A DNA stretch of 64,000 nt from Cymbidium sinense. Taxonomy: Eukaryota > Streptophyta > Magnoliopsida > Asparagales > Orchidaceae. The notes under the pieces were generated by a model. It saw only the letters and a list, made by a program, of their open reading frames with translations, was not told the DNA's origin and searched no databases. The position numbers were made by a program, and so were the translations under genes. The stretch's first letter is position 1; the number at the start of each line of letters is the position of its first letter. The DNA lies in NCBI GenBank assembly GCA_021442155.1, contig CM038222.1, positions 108,999,121-109,063,120 on the forward strand, written 5' to 3'. Shown here in pieces: positions 22,981-37,479 of this stretch.

Positions 22981-23990
22981 AAGACTAAAGTGATTAACTC
23001 TTTAGAATCTTCTGGACCAAGCAAAGAGTTAATAAAAGTCAATTTTGGGTTCGCAGGAGTTCCTAGGTTAGCCTCCTTTAGTTTATCTATAGTAGATTTT
23101 ATCTCTTCCTCATATTTAGGAGGTGCATTTTGAAGTGAATCATCTTTGGATTCCTCCATCATTTTATGAATGAGTCTTCTGGAAGCGTAGAAGAGACTTC
23201 AATGAGTTGATCTATTTGATGATTATTTATCATTAAACAATGCTCTGTATCGTCAAATGATTCAATAGTACCAAACCCAATGCCAGCTTTGGAGTGGAAA
23301 TTTATATGTTTTTGATTCCATAAGCTCTCCATGTGTTGGGCTTTATCTTTAGGCCAAACATTTGTGATAGAACCATGTTTCACATAATTCTTAACATAAA
23401 TCGAATACTAGTCAAAAGGAAGTTCTATTATTTCATTGAAAGATGGTTCTTCAAGCTTTACATCTCCTTCTGAGCTTGAAGGACCTGAATAAAATTTTTT
23501 TGACCTCCCACTTCTCCGATAATTTAGGGGCTACTTTGACTTTAATTGAGATATTTTATTTTGATTTAGAGGAGTCAAAGTTAAAGTATCCACATAATTT
23601 TCAATTTTCATATGTGGTCCTTCCTTTAATGTTTTGATTTCTTCCTCATCAGTGTCTTATTCTAAGGGAATCTAAAACTTTATTGAAGAATTTCTATGAT
23701 GGTATTCTTCAACTGAGCTGGATTCCAAATCAATATGAATTATTGGAGGTTCTTTTTCTTTTTCTTCCTTTTCATTTTTTTTCATGTTTCTTAATTATTT
23801 TACTTTGTGCTTCAATAATGATGGATTTCATAGAATAAACTTTAGGTTTCCTAGGTATGTAGTAAATAATATCTTCATAAAGCTCAATCTCATGAATAGC
23901 GAATGGTTGTATATCTCATTTTATAACATATTCCACTATGTACCTAGTGTACTTAATAAACTCGTGGAGTGAAGATGGAACCATTATATA
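22981..23990 (-). pseudogene. Tat-A protease-RT linker
   Basis: The variable linker between PR and RT. Recognisable text is EEEIKSTIDKLKEANLGTP (about 23070-23130) and SLWNQKHINFHSKAGIGFGT (about 23265-23330), followed by acidic and polar sequence. Tat elements carry a similar poorly conserved segment here. Short plus-strand frames at 23443-23637 and 23784-23972 are shadows. Confidence 0.55.
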
Positions 23991-24781
23991 TTCATGGATT
24001 CAAGGTCTGCCTAGAGAGCATTAAAAAAAGTTTCTGAATCTATAATGTGAAATTTAGCTTCAATTTTTAATCCTTCTATTTCTAATAATAGAGTGATTGA
24101 ACCTAAAGCTTTTTCACCTGTTTCATTAAAGCCCCTTAACAACATCTTATCAGAGCTAAGTCTTCTACTATCAATTTTTTAGAATGCCAATGTTCTAGAG
24201 TTCATGATGTTAACAGATGCAGTAGGATATACTAGAACTCTTAACAATCTTATATTTTCAATTTTTACAGCAATATAGAGAGGATGGTTATGGTCATTGG
24301 TTCCCAAAAGTAGATCCTAATTGGAGAAAGTAACTCTTGGGATCTCCTTAAAGTAACGAGCCTCTTCTGAGAAAGTAGTTGTTAGTTGAGTCAAGCATAT
24401 CTCTGGATCAAGTAATGCATGTACTAGTGACTCTCTCATTTCTTTTGAAAGAATGAGAGCGTCATAAATGCTTAGTATAGCAGGGAGCTTCCTAAGATGG
24501 GCTAGAACATTATAATCTACTTCGGGAACCTTTGTTTGTGCTAGTATTTCTTTAAGTAAGGAATCTAAACTTAGGTTTTCATCCATGATTTGCTTCCCTT
24601 TTTCTTGAGGAGTAGGATGTAAATGAGGTGGTAAGACTCTTCCACTACGGAGATTTATTTTAGTGATATACCCAAGATTCGAATCAACCTGTTCCCCATT
24701 TTGACCATCCTTTTTAGAGTCTGACACTTCTATATCTATGATAAGTGGGTCACCATGAAAATCTTCCATGTAGGTTTCCAA
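23991..24781 (-). pseudogene. Tat-A protease region
   Basis: A 154-codon frame (24317-24781) contains YITKINLRSGRVLPP, the Tat-type segment YNVLAHLRKLPAILSIYDAL (about 24450-24510) and the start of the protease unit (RVTFSN, then DLLLGTNDHNHPLYIA after a stop). The catalytic box, normally D(S/T/G)G followed by (S/A)xN, reads LVYPTASVNIM (about 24208-24240): the aspartate is replaced by tyrosine. RGFNETGEKALGSITL and HIIDSETFFNAL follow, as in the family. The loss of the catalytic Asp means the protease is inactive. Confidence 0.75.
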
Positions 24782-24817
24782 CCCTGAGTCAAGTAAAACA
24801 TCATGAGATTCTTCTTT

Positions 24818-25291
24818 TTAGATATTTAATTTTCTCATATTTTCATTCCCATTTTCATCAGAAATAACATGAATGTAAGAAATGTCATCAGAGATAGACT
24901 TTTTATTCATTCTTTTAAAATAAGTACATAAAGATAAAGGCTTATATGGTACCGCCTTTTCATCTTTATCATTCAGAGGTTTATCACTAGATACATATGA
25001 CCATCCCTCATAATATTTTTTTGATTTATGTGTAGTTGAAAATGCTGAACTGGGCTGAGGTAGAAGTCGTACTCTAAACTCCAGTGGATTAACCTGGGTG
25101 ATCACCTCCTGGGTCTGACTCTGATCCTGCATAACAAGTTTTAAAATTTTCATCATATGTTTCTTTGTAGAATGGGATAAAGCTATATCCCATTCATTTT
25201 GAAATGAAGAACTAGAAGAATAATTACCTGTTATAACCTTAATAGACCCTTGTCTAGGGTCCATAAGGTACTCCTTTGGAATAGTCAACAA
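24818..25291 (-). pseudogene. Tat-A gag-protease spacer ORF
   Basis: An open 157-codon frame between gag and the protease block. It has no recognised domain: a serine-rich piece (NYSSSSSFQNEWD) is followed by KHMMKILKLVMQ and a lysine-rich, acidic C-terminal part. It is collinear with the rest of the polyprotein and probably part of it, although a stop separates it from the protease frame. Confidence 0.55.
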
Positions 25292-25299
25292 TCCTTTCT

Positions 25300-26606
25300 T
25301 AAAATTTTTTCAGGCCAATCTTTGAAAGAAAAGCATTCCTCAATGGTATGCCCTAACATTTAATGATATGGGTAATAATTGGGATCATTTACTTTTCCTA
25401 CCTCCTCTAGCTTTCTCAGTTCAAGAAGTTTAAAGTCTGGATTTTTCATCAGATTTTTGAAAATTTTTCTCACTGCCTCTTTCTTAAAGAAGCAAGTCTG
25501 GTTCATCCTTTCTGAGAAAGAACTAGTTGTAAAATTCTTAAGGAATGATGACTTTTGTTGCTGCTATGATACATAAGATGAAGCTTGCTCTGGCTGTACT
25601 TGCATAGGAGCTTTCCCTCTATCCACTGTAGAGACATTACCTGCTCTTTTTTATGAAGGCTTCCTAGGCTTAGATGACTCAGATTGGTCTTTTAAGAATG
25701 ACATCCTAGGAGCTTCCTGTTGTAAACTAGAGGTTTTATTTAAAATTTTCTCAAAGGTTTTAATAGTAAAGCCTTTGAGCAGGACGGCTATAGGGTCATG
25801 TATGTTCCTAAGGAGGATCTCTACAACATGCTACTCTTGTAATTGAGGCTCACATTTCAAGTTGAGGATTCTCCATTTAAGAATATAATCTACTAGGGAC
25901 TCTCCAGGCTTCTGATGTGCTACCACTAGGTCTCCTATGGTAACATGATGCTGAACACCTGTGAATCTCGTCACAAACATCTCTTCCAATTCGGTGAATG
26001 TGCGCACTGAATCATTTAGCAAATCATCATATCAGTCGAAAGGAACTCCGCTCAAGCTGCTAACAAACCATCTAAATAAAAGAGCATTGTTCCCTCTGAC
26101 ATTACAACAACTTGCACAAAATGAGCCAAATGCTGGTTGGGATTTCCAGTCCCGTAAAATACTTTGAAAGATGGGGACAAAAACCCTTTTGGATAAGGAA
26201 TGAAATCAAACTCCCTAGGGTATGGTCTACCCTTTGGAGTCAGGGTTATGCCCCGAGTCTGTGCAAATACTTCTTTCACCTGTCATTCTACTAATGTCTT
26301 TAGTTCAGTGTTGGAAAGCATTATAATTGCAGGTTTTAATTCCTGGCGGTACTCTTCCAAACCGGACTTCAAATCATCGATAGGACGTAATGAATCTGAA
26401 GGCCCAATCTGATGGGGTTAAGAAGGAGATGAAAACATACATTGGAGTGATTGCATGGTAGCATTCATCTCTTCCATCTTCATACTCATAGAATCAATAT
26501 GTTCATCCTTCTTTTGAAGCTGAAGGATAAGCCGCTGGGTTGAAGCTAAAGTAGGGTCTTCTTATGTCTCTTTCTACTCTTTCTTAGATTATCTGGTGTC
26601 AACCAT
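25300..26606 (-). pseudogene. Tat-A gag
   Basis: A start codon at 26606 gives MVDTR, a common Tat gag start. After it come a coiled-coil-like stretch (KKDEHIDSMSMKMEEMN, about 26470-26520) and the gag domain: EFDFIPYPKGFLSPSFKVFY (about 26155-26215), FVQVVVMSEGTMLFYLDGL (about 26060-26115), RTFTELEEMFVTRFTGVQHH (about 25945-26005), then GDLVVAHQKPGESLVDYILK (about 25880-25940). A degenerate C/H knuckle follows, PYHxMLGHTIEECFSFKD (about 25315-25370), whose first cysteine position is Tyr (NYY). Several stops break the frame. It would form the particle that packages element RNA. Confidence 0.8.
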
Positions 26607-26686
26607 GTAGATATGTGCTACTGGCAATCCTAAATCATCATCCAACTGGTCATCTTACTCATGATCAAAATATTCAGAGTTTATTT

Positions 26687-28072
26687 TCAATTTTTTTCTT
26701 CATCTTCTTTAATAATTTTTTCCATCTCCTCTTTAGATAAATAGAGTGGAACACCATTACTAACTAGGATGACATCTGTTGGTTCACCAATTTCCATTGG
26801 CCTTAATTCAGAAGATTCATTCACATTCCCCTGAGATGTAGGGATACTCTCAAGGAAGGCTCGCATGCTTAAGTGACTGTCATTAGTAATTTCCCTCACA
26901 TAAGGAGATGGATGAGAAGAATCCATTCCCTTACTAGGAACATCTAATGAATGTACCTCAGCCTGAGGCCCTGGGGATAAGAATAGAGGCTCATCTGAAT
27001 TGGGCCTAACAAAAGATCTCTCTAAAGGTGAAGAAGGTAAGGGTGGTGAAAGAATCCTATGCTTATAAGTAGAAGGGACTTTCCTAATATAAACCCTCTT
27101 ATTATTTTTCTTAGGAAAAGTCCTATCATTTTCTAACCTGGTAGATTGATCTCTATGCCATGTAAGTAAGTGCACAGGATGAGGATATTGCCCTGATACT
27201 ATAAGCACAGGGTAAGAAGGTTTCCTCCTATCAGACATGATTGCCCTCTCTTACCTTTGATGATGGAAGGTGACAGGTCTTCTTGATAGTTCTCTAGCTA
27301 GATTTTAAGAAGCCTGATGCTTCATGGCTCTCAATAGATCTTCTTTAGTGTAGGAAGAAGATCTAAGAATCTTATGTAAGGTTTGGTGAAGTTGACTTTG
27401 AGATTCCCTATTTAATCTCTTAAAGCTTTTCGTTTTAGGATAGATGAAAGGATGGGGTGGAGAACTAGCAATCCTCATCACATCCTCCTCCTCTAGGGAA
27501 GCAGACAAAGGGTAGAATCTGCTTCCACCTAAGAGTGGGGAAGTCTCAGGAAGAGTATATCCATCCCTCTTCATAGCTAGCTCCATGCCTAGCATATCTC
27601 TCTGCTTTCTCTCCCTAAGAGCAATCCTCCTGAGTCTCCTCCTTCTATTTTTCTTCTGACTTTTGGTCATTTCAGATGTTTTAGAGGTGAAACCTACTTC
27701 AAAGGAGCTAAAGGGAACTAGAGCATAAAATGCCTCTGAAGTGGGCGTCTTTGGTTTCTTTTGAACAGGTACCTGTTGGACCCTCTCAACAGTCTGATTA
27801 GTAAGCATCCTATCCTCAAAAAGATTAAGAGAAGACACACTAGAAAATTCTAGAATAGGTTGCTTATTCTTTAGAGTTGCCTCAGCAACAGGAGCAAGAG
27901 TCACTCCATTGGTAATAATGTTGAGGTTTTCAAATTCGACCCCAAATTTGATGATGGAGCCATCACTGACCATCACAACAAAAGCTAATGAAGTGGTCGC
28001 AAAGATCAACTTGCCGACCATTTTCCTATTTTCAGAAACAAAATTAATTTTATCAAAAATGTAAAATAACAA
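26687..28072 (-). pseudogene. Tat-A ORF1 upstream of gag
   Basis: Two open frames in the same reading frame, 27305-28072 (255 codons; a likelier start is MVGKLIF at 28021) and 26687-27238 (183 codons), are separated by 22 codons with a TAA at each end of that stretch. They look like one ORF of about 450 codons with two stops. The first part has an arginine/lysine-rich stretch (KSQKKNRRRRLRRIALRERK, about 27600-27660) suited to RNA or nuclear binding. The second part is rich in Pro and Ser with no known domain, ending in EEMEKIIKEDEEKN. Ogre-type elements carry an ORF1 of unknown function at this place. It is one of the best preserved parts of the element. Confidence 0.65.
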
Positions 28073-28311
28073 GAACGGTCAGAACTGGTTTTTTACCTAT
28101 TAGGATATTTCAGCCAATAATATGGCCAAGATTTTCTCTCTCTCTTTTTATTTCCTTTCAGATTTTATTTCTAGATCTAGGATAAATTCAACCAAGGATG
28201 ACATGGAGAAGTATCCAACAAAAAGAAAGGCAGTCATGATCAGTGATTCACAGTAGTACACTACCAATATATAGAAATAATCATCTATTTCTAAAGATGG
28301 AGAGAGGAACC
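28073..28311 (-). other. Tat-A 5' leader
   Basis: Non-coding segment between the primer site and ORF1, about 240 bp. No structure beyond a (TC)n-rich patch near 28135 was seen. Confidence 0.5.
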
Positions 28312-28331
28312 AATCCCTAGTGGAGTCGCCA
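28312..28331 (-). promoter_or_regulatory. Tat-A primer-binding site
   Basis: On the minus strand TGGCGACTCCACTAGGGATT lies 7 bases inside the 5' LTR end. It resembles the TGGCGACTCC-type primer sites of Tat/Ogre elements. The tRNA cannot be assigned here by comparison. Confidence 0.65.
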
Positions 28332-31300
28332 AAAAATATGTTAGTGTTTTCTTTGGAATAAAGAAAAGAAATGACACCACATAGAGTTTAGGAATATTTT
28401 ATTTAGATGATCAAATACGATATTAAGGAGTAAATATATTATCTCGAAAGATAAACATGCTCTCCTGTAATGGATTCAATTATTTCAATAAAATACTCCT
28501 AAGGTTAATGGGTCTTTCGTGTACTAGAATATTTTCCTCTGAACTACATGGAAAAAAAAGTGGAACAGGGTTTATTTTATCCTGGGATCATGGTTCCCTA
28601 TAAAGGCAAGCCTCTATAGTTAATTATATCTTAGGAAGGGTTCAAGAAAAGAAGAAATAAATGGTTATTCCTAAAGATTGCTAAGGTAGCTTTCAAAGGA
28701 TTAATTTTTGAAAATTCAATTGGGAGTGGTCCAAATTGGAGAGAGTTATTTTCAAGAGTCAAATGGGAAAAAGTAAGAAATGCCTATTGATACTGGGATA
28801 CCTAGTAGACATTTCAACTATCCTATGGTTGGGCTTCAAATTTGGGTTTTTATTTTAGATTTTAAGTTATCATTTTCTTAAAAATCTAGGGCTCAGATTC
28901 TAGCAGCATAAGACTGCATAAATGGCTAGGGGTTGAAGACTTATTTTAAAAGGATGCTTTAGTACCTAATCTATAGGTGCTTTTGGCACATGTTAGATGC
29001 TTGACCTAGTTCTATCCTTGGAAATCAATGGCCATTCTCCTCACTTGAGGGAACTAACCTATCCTTGACTCTTCTGGACTTACAACCTTGGAGAAGTACT
29101 AACACCCTATGCACATTTTAAAACCATGAGGCTAAGTCATATGAATGCAAGATGATTGGGTTGTTGTGTTCTTAGGAAAGCAATCTCTGAACCTAGACTT
29201 ACTCCATAAACCCTAAGATCATGTAGGGTATGAAGATGCTTCTAACTAATGCATATTTTTCATATTTTAATAAATTTTGACTCTGGATTCATTTAGGCCA
29301 TAGGAATATAATTTATGCCTAATGCATGCAATTAAAAAAAGATTATGGGCCAAATCAGAATAGAAGAAGGTGCCTTTCATCATAGGCTCTCAAAGGTCAA
29401 GCTCAGGTTCTCTGGCAAAGATGGAAGCACTTCCTTAATCAAGAGTGAACCAATATGATTTATGCATGATGTTAAAACATCCAGCAAAGGGGTTGCTACA
29501 TATTTTATCTTGATTTAACACTAGGATTTCATATGAAGATTATGTGTTGTATTTATTTTTATATTTTGATTGATTTAATTGGGTAGAAACTTTAGTTTAT
29601 CCTATGAGCCTACATCCAGGCATTCATCACAACACAAATATAGCACAGAAAGAAACCTAAAAAAGAATGTTGTTTCTATTACACACCCAAAATAAAATAA
29701 GCCAAATTAAATTATATAAGTGGGTTGATTGGTACCAACCTGAAGAAAGAAAATGGGCGAAGTTCCCTTATACAACCCTACCTAGAACTACAAGTTTAGA
29801 TCTATGGGTCTTCTTTCTGAAAGTCTCCTTCTTCAAGGACATCCATGGGCTCCATAGGGACCACCGCATCTCCGTTGGGTCACCCTACTAACCCTAGACC
29901 TCATAGATCCTAATCTAATTCTAAGCTCAGATTTATATTTAGAATTCAAAAAGAAATCTTAAGCTCTGCAAAATAGATGTTAGGAAATACACACAACACA
30001 CAAAGTAGTTTATATTTCACAAACATACGGACTTAAACATTTGTTGCTTACCAAGCCCACCTGTCCTATGGACTATATTAAGAGATTTTCAGCACTTGCA
30101 AGCAAACAATAGCTTTATAATTTATTTATGACAGTGATCCCTTTAACACAGTCCCCTATAAAAAATAGTGTTAAATCTAGAAAGAATAGTCTAACAACCA
30201 GTCTAATGAGAAAATAAGCCTAGGCATCCAGTCTAAAGTAATACACCACATAGACATGTGAAGCATAACACAACATATCACAGGAGATTAAAAGAAATTC
30301 ACAAAACGATCTACCCTAGATCTAGAGTCCGTGACCTAAGTAATCTAGTGTGTGTAGAAGTTGGGCTTGTGTGGTAAGGTTTTGCTAGGCTCCTTTAATT
30401 TCAAGTTTAAGTTTGAAATTTGAATTTGTTTAATATTTACCATTAGTTGGTTTCAATTCAAATGGTTTAGTGATTTAATTTCCCTTTTTATGTTCATTTT
30501 ATTTGGTTAAAGTAATATTTAAGTTTTCAAGAATGAGAAATAGAATGAATTTCATTTTTAGGTGAAACTCACTTTATTCCACATCCCTAAAGGTTTCCAA
30601 AGTCTAACTAAGATCCCTAACTATCTTAATTAATCCTTTTGATGTTATTTATGTTTGGATTAGTTTTATGTTATTTCATTTGTTTCAATTGCTTTATTTG
30701 ATTTAATTTGTTTGATTTATTTCATTTTAAATTAAGCTATGTGGGTTTCATTTGATTTGGTTCATGTTAATTTAAAGAGTTTAAATTAAATTTTGATTTC
30801 ATTGAATTTAATTTAAGTTGTTTAAATCATGGATTTATAAGCTTTAAGGTATAAGTTCATTAATATGAATTAGTACCTTAAGGTTTGTTCATAGATTAGA
30901 CTTAACCTAAAGTACTTAGGTTAATTATTTAATCTGATTTAATTGACCTAACATTTAGATTCATTCTTAAATTCATTAGAGATAAATGATTTTATTAAAT
31001 TTTATTGATTCAAAAGTTAAGGTTTAAGTTAAATAATAGTTTTATTAACCTAAGGTTTTATTTCATTATCCTAAGATTGAATTTGATCACTTTAATTGAC
31101 TTAAAATATTTAGATAAGTTTTTGAATAGTTTTTTAATGTTTGACTGAGATTTGTTTGAATTACCATTTTATTTAATAGATTAATTAATTTTCTTAACCC
31201 AATATTTGATTAATATTGACCTAAGGATTTAAAAATTCAAGAATTCTTAATCCAAAGATCAATTGGACTTGAAATATTTTTGGCAAGTAGGTTAAATGCC

Positions 31301-32154
31301 AATCTTATATCCCTAAAGTTTCATCTTGATTAGGGGTGTAATTAGGGTGTAACTAATATTTTAATTATTTTATTAAAACCAAAATTAAGCTTAATTTATT
31401 GAGATTCAGTTGAGGGTTTTATTTTTTTACTTATTTTTCACGGAAATATCTTTCCAATGGGGGTTTATTCATAATTTTTGGTTAACTGGCTGATTTATTA
31501 TGATTTAATCAAGTTCAGATTATTTAATTGAATTATTTAATTCATTTAATTGCCTAATTAGGTCAATTTAGGGATTATTAGGTTCAGATAGGTTTAATTA
31601 GTGTTCTGATGTTCATTAATGTTTATTATGTTGATTTAAGGTTGTTAAATTAACATTTCCTAAGTATTTCATTAAGAGTTAATTAATTTAAAGGTTAAGC
31701 ATATGAAATTTCAATTCCCCTTGAATTCAGAGAATTAAATCCCCAAAAATTCACCTAGGTGTATTTTATGCTTCATTTCATTTTCCCAAAGTTTCAAATT
31801 AATTTGATTATTAATTTGAGAGTAATTAGGGTTTAATATTTTTTCAATTAAACTCAAATAAATGAAAATTACCTAATAAAATTTGGAGATTTTAATTTCT
31901 ATGGATTCCTCTCATCAAGATGAATCCATTGAGCTTTTATTTGTAATTTTATAATTTATATTTGATTTTCTATGATTTTTAGAAGTTTTCTACATTTTTA
32001 AAATTAATTAAATCCATTAAATAATGAATTTTAATGGTTTTAAGTGGTGGTCCCACGCGTGATCCGTGTGCTGCGTGGCACGCTCTTGTGTGGCGCGTCC
32101 CACCTCATGGTACGTGCAGGTTGGTCTACATGGAGCCACGTGGCATCTGCGTCA

Positions 32155-34520
<2,366 letters not shown>

Positions 34521-35184
34521 AAGGGTTTAAATCAAATCATCCAACTAGATCGCAACCATCAGTTCCAAGTAGACAGAATGGACAACAGTGATTTCATACA
34601 TGAACTCTAGCCCAAAAATCAAGAATCTTCCACCTTGGACATTGATTTATGATTATTCAAGTGCAAGAGTGTAGGATTTTGATTACAAATCGATCAACGA
34701 TCGATTTACAAGCAATCCTTTTGGTTTGATCTCAACGGGGATCAAATTCTCTTCATAAAGTGCCAAACCATGCAAGATAAGGATTTAGATAGTGGCATAC
34801 CTTGCTAGAGCCCATGTCTGGTGGCATTGATACGTTGAATTTTTGTTGGATTGAAATGAACTTCCCATGAAGAATAATTTGTGGTTAATTTCACCTATTT
34901 GTCATTGGGCGGTGGAAAAATGTTCATCACCTTTTTGTTTCTCCATTTGTCCGTGAGAGTTTCCATCGACTGTAGTCGAATTTCTACTTGGAAATGGAGA
35001 GAAGCTGAAGGAAGGGGTATATCTCCTTCTCTTCACCATCTAAATGTGTTGGTGTGCTTAGGATTGAGAGTGTTGCTCTCCTCTCTCTTGTCATACATGG
35101 CTGAGAACTATAAATAAGGGAGGAGTTTGGAGTGGCCAAAATCTAGCCAGTGGTGGCGAGAGACTTGAGAATGGGTTCGGCACA

Positions 35185-35188
<4 letters not shown>

Positions 35189-35223
<35 letters not shown>

Positions 35224-35235
35224 CCTCCCTCCCTT
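35189..35235. repeat. (CT)n(CTCC)n microsatellite
   Basis: A CT run passing into CCCT repeats inside the Tat-A LTR. It creates Arg/Glu-rich false frames on the minus strand at 35091-35369. Confidence 0.9.
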
Positions 35236-36804
35236 TCGAGGGTGTTGGTATACATGATTGAGGAGAGAATCTCTCCTTCCTCCTTTTTCTTTCTTGGGCA
35301 TGAGGTTTTCCCTGGGGAGGGATGATGGCTAGCAATCCCATGTTCTCTCTCTTCATCTTGGGTGGCCAACCCCCATTAAATTCTTCTCAAAAGCCAAAGC
35401 CTTTTGAACAAGAGGCTATCCTTCCCATCCAATAGCATGCGCAAAGTGATATGGGTTGAATTTTCCTTTAGAACTTTTATTGCTTTCTTTGATTCCCATG
35501 ATCTCTATCCTCCCATTTGAGCCGGGGATAAGTTCCACCTGGATTTAGTGGTCCTTTTCATTAAGAGGTTAGATTGGGGAGGAAATTGATCGAGTATGGT
35601 TCCAATGCAAGTGGGCATATAGAGTTATTTTGATTATATTGTAAATGAGTTTGGTTTGAATGATTCAAGTTAGCTTATTGAACTTTGAATCTTTCCTAAA
35701 TGATCATTAGATGGATTAATGATAATTTTTTCAAGTATAATATGAATTTGGCTTGGTTTAGGATAGGTTTTAATTCTTTTGACCAAAATAAGTCAATTTG
35801 ACTGAAATAGCCTAATTGGTCATTTTGAATTTAGTTTAAGCTTCATTTATGTCTGATTAAGTATTTAAGATGATTTGAAGTAATTGATTTCATTTTATGT
35901 GATGTTAATTTTTATTTTGACTCATTTTGACCCAAATTAACCTTAATAGGTCAAATAAGGTTCACTTGTGTCAAAAAATCAAATTAAACCCAAATAATTA
36001 TTGAATTATGTTCATTTATGATTTTAGAATATTTTAGAGTATTTAATTTGTATTATTTTAATTTAAGTTTGAGTTCAATAGGTTTCATTTGAGTTTATTT
36101 GGGTCAATTAACCCAATTAACTCATTTGAGACTTTATTGGATCCAGATTTATTTAGATTTGTGTTTAAGAATATTTATTTGATGGCTTTGAGCATTTGAA
36201 ATAACTTAATTGATCAAATTGAAATTCGTTGATTTTTTGACTTAATGGGGCCAACAAGGGTCAACTCTAGATGAAATGACCTAATTGACCACTTTAAACC
36301 TTATCAAGATTTATTTTTGGGTTTATGTATGTTTATGCATTGATTTTGTACTTTGGTTTAATTTGATTTGACTTAATTTTGATTTTATTTATTTTTCTTG
36401 GACTTAGGTGATTTCAAACTTAAATGGGTTAATTGAGTTAATCAAGCAAATTACTTCAATTTGGACTCAATTGAGTTTAAATTTCAATTCAAATATGTTT
36501 GATTTATATTTTTATTAAATTCGGTTAGATTTGAGTTTAATTTGGGTTCACTTAATCCAACTGTGTTAGGTCAAGTCCTAGAAGCGTTAACTAGGATTAC
36601 CTGGGCTTTCGCTTTAGGGTATTTGAATTTGATTTACTTTCAAGTTTAATTTTGGATTTAGATTTATATTTGATTTAATCTGTCATTTAGTTTTGATTTG
36701 TTTATTCACCTTAATTACTAAGCACAGTGTCCTAAGTGTGTAATTAGAAAACTCTTAATCTAAGATTAGAGGTCTTAATTATTAGGATTAGGGATTAGGG
36801 ATGA

Positions 36805-36833
36805 TGTTGACCTCATTCAAAATGAGGTCAACA
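36805..36833. repeat. Perfect hairpin at the Tat-A LTR terminus
   Basis: tgttgacctcatt, loop caa, aatgaggtcaaca: two perfect 13-base arms. It forms the very start of the LTR in element orientation. Decayed versions lie at the matching end of the other LTR (17924-17950) and of an LTR at 62951-62985. Confidence 0.85.
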
Positions 36834-36879
36834 ATAATGTCACTTACTAGATAATTTATAATATCTGCATACCATGAAT

Positions 36880-37320
36880 AACTTTATGCTTGAATGCAAA
36901 TAATTGTTCATTTGGGAATTCTTCCGTAATATCTCTACTAGCTCTCAATTCTTCCTTAACTATTAATCTAAATAAATAATTAGCAACTTGATTTTTAGAT
37001 CCTTTTTATCTCTAATTTATAGATAAAACTCTTGTAATAATAATAATCATTTAATTAGTCTAAGCTTAGCCTCTTTTTTTCTAATAGATATTTAATTATT
37101 GCATGATCAGTATATACAATAACTTTTATTCCAACAAGATAAGATCAAAATTTATCAAAGGCAAAGACAACAGCTATTAACACTTTTTTAGTTGTTGAAT
37201 AACTAAATTTATTTTCATTTAGAGTTTTGCTAGCATAGTATACCACATGAAATATTTTATGTTTTCTTTGTTATGATATTGCTCATATTCCAAAATCACT
37301 TGCGCCACACATTTCAAAAG
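36880..37320 (-). pseudogene. Athila RNase H
   Basis: VVYYASKTLNENKFSYSTTK (about 37170-37245), VLIAVVFAFDKF, SYLVGIKVIVYTDHAIIKYL (about 37085-37145), then LLLLQEFYLxIRDKK. It is the RNase H of a Gypsy polyprotein, with the YTDH box intact, followed by a spacer (EELRASRDITEEFPNEQLFA) typical of Athila. One or two stops occur within. Confidence 0.8.
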
Positions 37321-37479
37321 GTAAATTCAAGTCAAGTGTTACAATAATCGAAGCTAAACTTAATTTGACTTTTAATATATTAAAAGCTTCTTCACATTCC
37401 TTTGTAAAAAAAAGAGTGTCTTTTTATAATAAGTTACATAATGGTTATGATATTTTTAAAAAGCCCTTAATAAATTTCC

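Noticed and set aside
35100..35125. Good-looking TATA box (ctataaataagg) on the plus strand in the Tat-A LTR
   Set aside because: The element is on the minus strand, so this cannot be its own promoter, and the left LTR has no convincing equivalent. Left as coincidence unless transcript data show antisense initiation.
35091..35369. Two overlapping minus-strand frames with Arg/Glu runs
   Set aside because: Produced by the (CT)n tract inside the Tat-A LTR; not preserved in the other LTR.
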